Of a stretch of 64,000 nt of DNA, positions 56,599-64,000 are shown one piece after another. Within the stretch, counting starts at the first letter, position 1; each line of letters opens with the position of its first letter. A program made the translations under genes and the position numbers. The notes under the pieces were generated by a model. It was not told the origin of the DNA. It did no database searches and saw only the letters and a list, made by a program, of their open reading frames with translations. Source of the DNA: Suillus spraguei (Eukaryota; Basidiomycota; Agaricomycetes; Boletales; Suillaceae); contig JABCPU010000050.1 in the NCBI GenBank assembly GCA_016800925.1, positions 124,001 to 188,000 of the forward strand. The letters run 5' to 3'.

Positions 56599-59500
56599 AT
56601 GTCCCTCAGACATATGCAACGTCAGTCTGAAAGGGATGTACGCATGCATGACCCACCTCATCCTCATGCTATCCTCACCCACCCACCACCACCAACACAT
56701 ATCAATGGCAATGCAGCCGCCTTGCCTACTACACCAGCTCTTTCAAATGGTTCAAACCAGATCGTATCGCCTGTCGTAATACCAAACGCTCCCACCTCAA
56801 ACGGCGTTGCTCCCCCACCATCCAGCGTCATTCACAAGTTGGCAGTGGCCAACGAACAAACGTGGCTTTTGATCGGCAAGTCTCTTTCATCTTTCAAAAG
56901 AAAATCGGCTAATAAGTTTAATGGCTCTACTAGGGCGTGTCGCGGAGCAGATGGGCGACCTGGAACATGCGATCACAGCATATGAAAACGCTCTACGGCA
57001 TAATCCGATGTCCCTGTCAGGTCTTACACAAGTTGCGGGAATCGCGCGGATCAAGGAAAATTATCCAAAGGTAGGAAAAATCCTTGATGCCCAATCCCGC
57101 GTCGAAGCCGATATCCTCCGAGGATATTCCTTCTACGCCCTGCTTATCTTAGATCACTTTTACAAATCTCAGATCTTCACGTGGCAGGGGCTGATGTCAT
57201 CATCTTTCTCTTTCAGGCTGTAGAGTATTTCCAACGTGTTCTTCAATTACAAGAAGACAACGGCGAAGTATGGAGCGCACTCGGTTAGTTCATCTTACCC
57301 TTACATATCCGCATTCGCTCATGGCCTTTGTCAGGCCATTGTTATCTCATGCAGGATGATCTGCAGAAGGCTTACTCCGCTTATCAGCAGGCTTTGTACC
57401 TCCTCCCTAATCCAAAGGTATGTCCGCTACTCACATCTCTTCTCCCGTCCTCATGTCATCACAAAGGAGGATCCTAAATTGTGGTATGGTATCGGTATAC
57501 TATATGACCGGTATGGATCCTTGGACCACGCTGAAGAGGCGTTCGCTTCTGTCCTCAAGATGGACAAAGGTTGCCTTTCTTCGACTTCGCGAAGCCATCA
57601 TGGCTAATATTCATTCCGCAGAATTAGATTTTGACAAGGCAAACGAGATCCTCTTCCGTCTTGGCATAATCTACAAGCAGCAGGGCAAATATGATGAATC
57701 ACTCAACTGCTTTGATCGCATCCTCCGCAATCCTCCAAGTCCCCTCGCCCATGCGGACATCTGGTTCCAGATTGGGCATGTCCACGAGCAACAAAAAGAC
57801 GTAAGCAGCCTTCCTATACCATATTTTATGCATACTCATCATCTTTTGAAGCATGTCCGCGCTAAAGACGCATACGAACGTGTTGTGGTTGACAACCCTG
57901 GGCATGCAAAAGTCCTACAGCAATTGGGGTGGTTGTATCACCAAGATGGATCTTCTTTCCAAAACCAAGAGCTCGCCATTCAGTACCTGACTAAGAGCCT
58001 AGAAGCTGGTGGGTTATCGTAATTTAGCCATCTTTGCCTTTTGTATTCATGCCATCATACAGACCCTTCAGACGCCCAAAGCTGGTACCTCCTCGGCCGT
58101 GCATACATGGCCGGCCAGAAGTACAACAAGGCGTACGAAGCCTACCAGCAGGCAGTCTACCGCGACGGTCGTAACCCCACATTTTGGTGTTCCATCGGTG
58201 TCCTTTACTTTCAAATCAACCAGTTTCGTGATGCTCTTGATGCATATTCACGTGCCATCCGCATCAACCCTTATATCTCTGAAGTCTGGTTTGATTTGGG
58301 CAGCCTCTACGAGAGCTGTAACAACCAGATCTCAGACGCCATCGATGCTTATGCTCGTGCCAGCGAACTTGACCCTGGAAACCATATCATCTCGCAGCGT
58401 CTCCAGCTCCTCAAGAATGCTCAAGCGACTGGCGGTCAGCTGCCTGCTGCACCAGGTCCTCAGGACGTACACCCAACCGCTTATGCCAGTGCCGTCGTTC
58501 CTCCTCCAGGACTCACCGGTCCTCCTCTCCTGCTGCAATCCACGTCAACTCGTCCTCCAATCTTCCGGCCTCAGTCAAATGGCCCGCCTAGCGGTGACAA
58601 TCTTCATCTGCCTCCTCCTGCACCTCCCGCTTCTAGATCGTCACCTGGTCCATTCCGAGGTGGTCCTCCACCGCCTGTAGTGCTTGACGAGAGTCGTCAC
58701 ATGCCTTCACATACACCTCTCGCGCCTATGGACGTTGATCGTCCACCTCATTCTCGTGACTACTCTGGTTCATCGCGTGAGGGTCCAAGTCGCGGGCCAA
58801 CTGGCCACCAAACCCTCCTCCTTCATCACCCTGTTCCCCAGCAGCAAGTGCAAACGGAAGAGCTTCGTAATTCGGCTGTGCATGGTCCTGGTCAATACAG
58901 TGATCACTTCCCTGGCCGTCCACTCAGGGTCCCTTCGACGTCTGCTTCGCCACCGCCACCACACAATTCCCGTGTCCGATCTCCAGGCCCTGGGTACCCC
59001 AATTATCCTCCATCCAATAGGCAGCCTATGGGCCTGTTCAGCCCAACCTAGCGCAACGATCGCCTCCTAATTACCCTCGTGAGCCACCTCGCTCAGAGCA
59101 TGATCCTGTATGGGATCGGCGTGGACCACCTCCTGAACATCATCGTGAATGGGAGCGTGAACGAGAGCGCCGAGGACGCCCTGAGTACCCCTCACATCCT
59201 TCGCAGCAACCCTATTATCCCTCGCGTTCTCCCGGGCCTCGTGCACACAGTCCAATGGAGACATCTCCTCGGTCTGCACATCCATCCGCACATCCATCTC
59301 GTGCGTACTGGGACTCCAAGCCCCCCGGTCCCCCTCACCCTCGTTCACCTGCACCATCAGGTCCTCCTGAGGGTGGCCACTGGCGATACGACCCTGCACG
59401 TGAACAGGACAGAGACGCACGGGAGTATGAGAGGGAACGTCAGGTGCATGAGCAACGTAGGCAGTCGATGGGTTTCGCAGCTTCGCCGGAAGGTATTCCA

Positions 59501-60556
59501 CATGGACTTCCTCACCATATGGGGGGCAACTCTCGCCCCTCTGAGCGCCCCTCTGAGAGCCCGCGACCCACTCCTGTTCCTGATGCGCGTGACCGCAAAC
59601 GGAAGCCAGTGAAGGATAATAAGGATTCGGACACGCAAAGCATTGCTGGTACTGGGGTCATTGGCGAGGCGCCAAAGAAGGACAAGAAGCGAAGGCAACG
59701 ACGTGCCAAGGATGAGTCTGGTCGGTCAGATTCTAATGGTGTCACTTCAAATCTACCTGCTCCATTCAAGATTGGCTCTTTCTCTGCCAAAGAGGGACCT
59801 GAGACGTCTTCCTCGGGAAGCAGGTCATTGCAGCCTTCGCCTACAAGCGCGACGCCTCGTCCACCCTCACGTGTCGTAGATGATGACTACGACGAAGGCA
59901 TCGAAACGCTTCTTCATTTCTCGCAATGCCGACCCGAGATCCAATCTTCATCCACCGACCGTGGCTCTGTTTCATCTTCGCGCAGCCGTCCTTCACCACC
60001 CGAAGCTCCAGGCTCCCTCAAGCGTCCTCTGAGCCCTGCCCTGGATGAGATAGACACGAAGCGATCGAGGGTGGAGGGTGGCAAGCGCAGTGCGTCATCT
60101 CCATCAGGTTCTCGACACACCCCCATACCTTCGTCGCGACCATCACCCATACCCTTCCGCACCCAGCCCTCACATTCTCCTGAGTCACGTCATACCGAAT
60201 CTCGCTACCCAACTAGTCCGCCGCAGCTAGCTGTAGTGCTTCCACCTCATCCCCGCCCCATTGGACATGCATCACATGTCAGTCCATCTGGTCCTATCGC
60301 ACTGCCACCTATCGCCACACTATCACCTGCATCAAGCGTCCCTTCACCATCTGATGACCGGATGATTCTCGACTCTCATCGTTCTTCTACTCCCCCATCA
60401 CGAGGAAAACTTTCCGAGGTCATGAACCCAGCAGCAGGCTCTCCACCAATGAAGCCAACCACATCTCCTGCTCGCTCACAAGAAAGAATGCACCTACTCC
60501 CCCTTAATACCGAAGATATCCTTTTTATGCGCTTGCTATTTAGGCTTGAAGCTTGA
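56599..60556 (+). CDS. CYC8: Ssn6/Cyc8 transcriptional co-repressor, TPR type; one apparent base deletion
   Basis: General transcriptional co-repressor partner of Tup1, brought to promoters by specific DNA-binding repressors. From ATG at 56599 (MSLRHMQRQSERDVRMHDPP) a Pro-rich lead runs into TPR repeats: TWLLIGRVAEQMGDLEHAI, GEVWSALGHCYLMQDDLQKA, PKLWYGIGILYDRYGSLDHA, ILFRLGIIYKQQGKYDESLN, AKVLQQLGWLYHQ, QSWYLLGRAYMAGQKYNKAY, TFWCSIGVLYFQINQFRDAL, EVWFDLGSLYESCNNQISDA. This ten-repeat block (ending with LDPGNHIISQRLQLLK) is the Ssn6 signature. The C-terminal half is Pro/Ser/Arg-rich with KDKKRRQRRAKDE and DEIDTKRSRVEGG. Near 59033 the frame shifts by one base where a single C seems to be missing; the remaining 500 residues read on in one frame to 60556. 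About seven introns. Confidence 0.92.
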
Positions 60557-61098
60557 CCTTGTTATGATTGCATTGACGCAATAGCTATGCAGTATCGCAT
60601 AATACAGATAATTATCCATACACTCGCATGTAAAGATACTTTGAACGCACTCGTTCACAGCCCGTTGAGCTGCGAATACCATGTTTTGTGCATTGCATGA
60701 TGGCTGGACAATAGCGTGAAACTTTTGTTCTTGATTAAAATGCACCTGGACTAGTGGTCGTCGAGAGAAACATCGCGATTACCTGCGTAAGGCGATGCCT
60801 TGTACTTAGTTTTGGATTTTCATAAATACATAGCGCAGGTGCTAAGCCACCTTGGAAAGTCGTTCTAGAACAGTCCGTTCTGACGGTCGCGACGAGATGG
60901 AATGGAATAGCTTCATCTATCGCCTTCTAGCCTCATTCACATTTCCTGATCAATCTGATTCAATCACCATATCACCTGAAGGGGTTGTCTGTCACATAGC
61001 GCCAACCCATCCGAACCGTTTCCAGGTGGTCCCGGTCAGTTCTCCACATATCATTGGGCAACCGAAAAGAAAAGTCGAGGCCTCTCCTTGCTTCCTCG
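60557..61098. other. intergenic region between Ssn6 and the repeat array
   Basis: No gene recognised. The open frame 60852-61103 is composition-neutral and unsupported. Confidence 0.45.
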
Positions 61099-61205
61099 GC
61101 TAAGCTTCTCAGAGTCATTCCGTCGGATTCGGTTGTCCGATAGATGCATTGCGATTGTAAATGGATCGAAGCAGCTTCAAACCGCCCTCTCTAGACTCTG
61201 AACGC
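61099..61205. repeat. diverged direct repeat A
   Basis: Starts GCTAAGCTT and contains CGGTTGTC, then GCAGCTTCAAACC. Matches 61255-61360 in order, with many substitutions. Confidence 0.6.
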
Positions 61206-61254
61206 GAAGGACTCGGATGTGGAGCCTGTAACTTGAAATTCAAGTTCATCCTTT

Positions 61255-61360
61255 GCTAAGCTTGAGTACTCCAACGCGGTTGTCTGATAATGATAGTGAC
61301 ACATCGCGACTGCTTGGATTGGACTCGGAGCAGCTTCAAACCAGCTAAAGACTCAACGCC
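61255..61360. repeat. diverged direct repeat B
   Basis: Second copy of the 61099-61205 motif, ending just before the main tandem array. It shares AACGC-rich words with it. Confidence 0.6.
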
Positions 61361-61367
61361 CATTTTA

Positions 61368-62430
61368 ACCAATTCCACGCATTGTTAGACAAGCAGTCAA
61401 GTCCTTTGGCGCATCATGATGGTACGCCGGCGCATAAAAGCCTTCGTAGAAGGAACGATTTCCGTCTTCCTCTTAGTGCAGAGAGCAGGTAGCCAACTCC
61501 TGGCAAGGCATCTTACATCATTCTTTCCTCGCAAAAACACACGTTGCATCACTGAACCTTCTTCGACAGGGCTGGTATATCATCAATCACTGAGGATCTG
61601 ATGGATTGGAGTATGAACGCGAAGGACCCAGGCGCCATTCTCGACCAATTCCACGCATTGTTAGACAACCAGAGAACTCCTTTGGCACATCATGATGGCA
61701 CGCCGGCGTACAAAAGCTTTCGTAGAAGGAGTGATCGTCTTCTCCTTCTTTGTCTACCTAGTGCAGAGAACAGATAGTCAACGTAAAGGCGTCTTGCATT
61801 GTTCTTCTCTCGCAAAACACACTGCATGACTAAACCTTCTTCGACAGAGCTGGTAGATCATTAATTATCGAGAATCAGATGGATTGGAGCATAAACGCGA
61901 AGGACCCAGGCCACATTCTCAACCAATTCCAGGCATTGTCAGTCAACCAGTCAACTCCTTTGGCGCATTATGATGACACGTCGGCGTATAAAGCCCTTCG
62001 TAGAAGGAACGATCATCTTCCTCTTAGTGCAGAGAACAGGTAGCCAACGCATGGCGTCTTACATCGTTCTTTTCTCGCAAAATACACGCTGCATGGCTGG
62101 ACCTTCTTCGACAGGGCTGGTAGATCATCAATTAGCGAGAATCAGGTGGATTGGAGCATGACGCAGGCGTCGTTCTCAACCAATTCCACGCATTGATAGA
62201 CAACCAGTCAACTCCTGGGCGCATCATGATGGCACGCCGGCGTCTAAAAGCCTTCGTAGAAGGAACGATCGCCAGTCTTCTTCCTATCCGTCTACCTATG
62301 CAGTGCAGAGAACAGATAGCCAACGAAAGGCTCTTGCATCGTTCTTTTCTTTTCTCGCAAAACACGCTGCACGACTGAACCTTCTTCGACAGAGTCGGTA
62401 GATCATCAATCATCGAGAATCCTACCCTTC
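61368..62430. repeat. tandem repeat array, four copies of about 250-280 bp
   Basis: Units start at 61368, 61643, 61922 and 62179, each beginning ACCAATTCCA. Each contains in order a GCATTG block, CAACTCCT-type sequence, GCGCATCATGATGGCACG, CCTTCGTAGAAGG (a small palindrome), GCAGAGAACAG, TTCTCGCAAAA, CCTTCTTCGACAG, then TAGATCATCAAT and ATTGGAG. Lengths are about 275, 279, 257 and 250 bp, and copies differ by about 10-20 percent. No long open frame is conserved through the copies, so it is probably non-coding satellite-like DNA. Confidence 0.88.
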
Positions 62431-63633
62431 CAAATAGACCCCGACAAGTCTCAATCGAGATAAATTCATTTCCTCTGGCAGCTGGAGGGTTCGATTCAGA
62501 CTGCGTAAGTGTACTCCGCCTCCCGTTGTTTTGTTATTGATGGTAAATATAAATGCCAGTGCACGTCCGCCACCGAACTTGCAGGATCATCTCATCTCAT
62601 CCTTTTCCTTGCACGGGCTTCAAGTCAATGGACCTGATCTGTCTATCACCTGTCACCTTTACTCATGAGTCGTCCATAGACGCACATCAGCTTTAGAAGG
62701 AGGAGGTGCGCCTGTCGGTGTGCGAGATTCCCGAAACCTTCCGAGGAGGCATTGTAGCTGGTGCCAGATAGGCCGATCTGGTCCTGGCAGACACAGGCCC
62801 GCATCTGATGGCCTAATGAGCTAGAGCCAGCCCTCCAGGCTCTGCAGGATGCCCTGCAATTTTTCTGATGATACTTTGACGATAGTGTCTATATTTTCTA
62901 GAAAGTCGCAGCCCAACCTTTTGCAGTCGATCGATTAGGGATAAATTGCCCGCCACAAGTTCACGCATCGTCATTAGCGAAGACGCCTTGCAGCCATGCC
63001 TTTCTTGTGTTTCGGAGCCGCAAGATCGGTTTGGGCGCGGCTGCTAACTTAAATAGGTGCTTTGGAGTGCCCTCTATCTGTAAGACCGAGCTCCACGAGC
63101 TACCTATATCTGACTCGGAATCTCGCACATAAAGGGTTCCGCAAAGGTTATCAGTTTCTATTGGCGTCGAGAGGTGTGCCTGCGAGGTTTACGGAGGCCC
63201 CCCAGGGTCACCCCCTGTCCGTACCGAAAGAATTCGGTTGCATGGGAGAAGGTTACCTATGCTAGCAAAGTTTTGGGGTAATTGAAAATACTTTGGACCG
63301 TGCCGCACGCCGATGAAGTCCGAGTGCTGAAAGCAGCGAGATATGCGTATTGGACAAGTAGCAGTACAATTATTTTTATCTGCCAATGAAATATCGGAAC
63401 CAAATGTATGTAGAGATGTTGAGATGGTAAAATGCAACCGAATCTATTTCTGTTTCACTACGTCCAACCTCGTCATTGAAATTCGTTCAGGTATCGGAAT
63501 CAAAAACTCGTTCTAAATCTTACATCTATCTGGAGCATCCTCTGCAAAAGTTCTCATTATTACTTGGTCTTCTATTGAGCATCCAGCGTTAGCGCTCCTC
63601 GACCTTGCATATTCAATGCGACACTGACAAGTC
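62431..63633. other. 1.2 kb without a supported gene
   Basis: Sequence between the repeat array and the edge gene. Open frames of 60-85 codons (for example 63062-63265 plus and 63189-63437 minus) show no domain. Confidence 0.45.
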
Positions 63634-64000
63634 ATGACATCTCTTGAAATTCCCATGAACGATGAATCAACATCCCATGCACATTCACAACAGATCCTTT
63701 CAACCACAGAACAAACAACTCACGACACGCGGCCGTCTTCTTCTTCCGCTACGTCCAGCCTCGTTGCTCCAGCGCAGCCGCCCTCTCGAGCAACATCATG
63801 GATACGCATTATGGACTTCACCAACGAGGAAACTTCAGGGGCAGAGCAGGTGGAATTGAGAGAATTGGATAGTTTTAAAGTGGAACACGAGGACAATGCC
63901 ACCGCAGCTGAACAGCTGCCACTGAGCCCACCGCTCACTCGCGTGCCTACCACCGAAAGCACGAGCGTGCGCATTCTTACACCGCCACTAGAAAACGAAG
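63634..64000 (+). CDS. 5' end of an unidentified gene, truncated at window edge
   Basis: ATG at 63634 opens a frame (with a second in-frame ATG at 63655) that stays open to the end of the window, at least 122 codons. The sequence is MTSLEIPMNDESTSHAHSQQ and then Ser/Thr/Pro/Glu-rich (RPSSSSATSSLVAPAQPPSR, EETSGAEQVELRELDSFKVE, PLSPPLTRVPTTEST). It looks like the disordered N-terminus of a larger protein, such as a membrane transporter or regulator. No domain is visible yet, so no function is proposed. Confidence 0.5.
   Translation, partial: MTSLEIPMNDESTSHAHSQQILSTTEQTTHDTRPSSSSATSSLVAPAQPPSRATSWIRIMDFTNEETSGAEQVELRELDSFKVEHEDNATAAEQLPLSPPLTRVPTTESTSVRILTPPLENE

Noticed and set aside
58009..58680. 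223-codon plus-strand frame overlapping Ssn6
   Set aside because: Alternate frame over TPR codons, Ser/Thr-rich by chance; the TPR frame is far better supported.
61368..62430. CRISPR-like array
   Set aside because: Whole 250-280 bp units repeat with no short identical repeat and unique spacer pattern; the organism is eukaryotic.
62480..62510. GGGTTCGATTC as a tRNA T-arm
   Set aside because: No matching acceptor, D or anticodon arms are visible around it.

Overview
The window looks like a piece of a filamentous basidiomycete genome, most likely an Agaricomycete. Genes are compact and cut by many short GT-AG introns of about 45-65 nt. Intergenic gaps are mostly small, and the conserved genes read as typical mushroom-type orthologues (Ssn6/Cyc8, a DUF7704-like membrane protein, the small secreted Gly/Asn-rich protein family, Gcn20-type ABCF, topoisomerase II). 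All assignments come from reading the sequence; no database search was run.

Region 1 (1-10 kb) is accessory DNA. A 6.3 kb chromovirus-type Ty3/gypsy LTR retrotransposon (1252-7582, minus strand) has inserted into a coding exon of a decayed Spc25 kinetochore gene copy, with a 5-bp target duplication (CATAA). The element carries gag, protease, RT, RNase H, integrase and a C-terminal chromodomain. It is broken by frameshifts and by TGA stops where Arg is expected. Nearly all differences between its LTRs fall at CpG, which points to methylation-driven decay. Beyond it lie a 47-bp-arm hairpin, a weakly supported minus-strand gene and diverged short repeats.

Region 2 (10.2-35.4 kb) is dense housekeeping DNA. 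It holds a peroxisomal SCP-x-type thiolase with a C-terminal AKL; TRAPP subunit Trs33/TRAPPC6; a Gcn20-like ABCF ATPase; DNA topoisomerase II; a very large Pro-rich/coiled-coil protein; an oxysterol-binding protein (Kes1/Osh type, minus); a DEAD-box helicase (Dbp3 type, minus); and, divergent from it, the Golgi protein Yif1.

Region 3 (35.4-52.4 kb) has a 3 kb stretch with only coding-like fragments. After it come a DUF7704-like membrane protein (minus), a CofD/YvcK-like protein, an unknown Ser/Arg-rich protein, chorismate synthase (minus), an unknown basic protein, a secreted Gly/Asn-rich protein, mitochondrial ClpP (minus) and the nuclear-envelope protein Brl1/Brr6. Several neighbours are divergent pairs sharing 170-420 bp promoters.

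Region 4 (52.4-64 kb) is gene-poor. It contains a tiny 4-exon SERF/4F5 gene (minus), the co-repressor Ssn6/Cyc8, a four-copy tandem repeat array (61.4-62.4 kb) and the 5' end of an unidentified gene running off the right edge.

Across conserved genes (topoisomerase II, the coiled-coil protein twice, Ssn6) the frame is lost by exactly one missing base, each time beside a short homopolymer. Sequencing or assembly error is more likely than real gene loss. No operons, CRISPR arrays, rRNA or tRNA genes were recognised.
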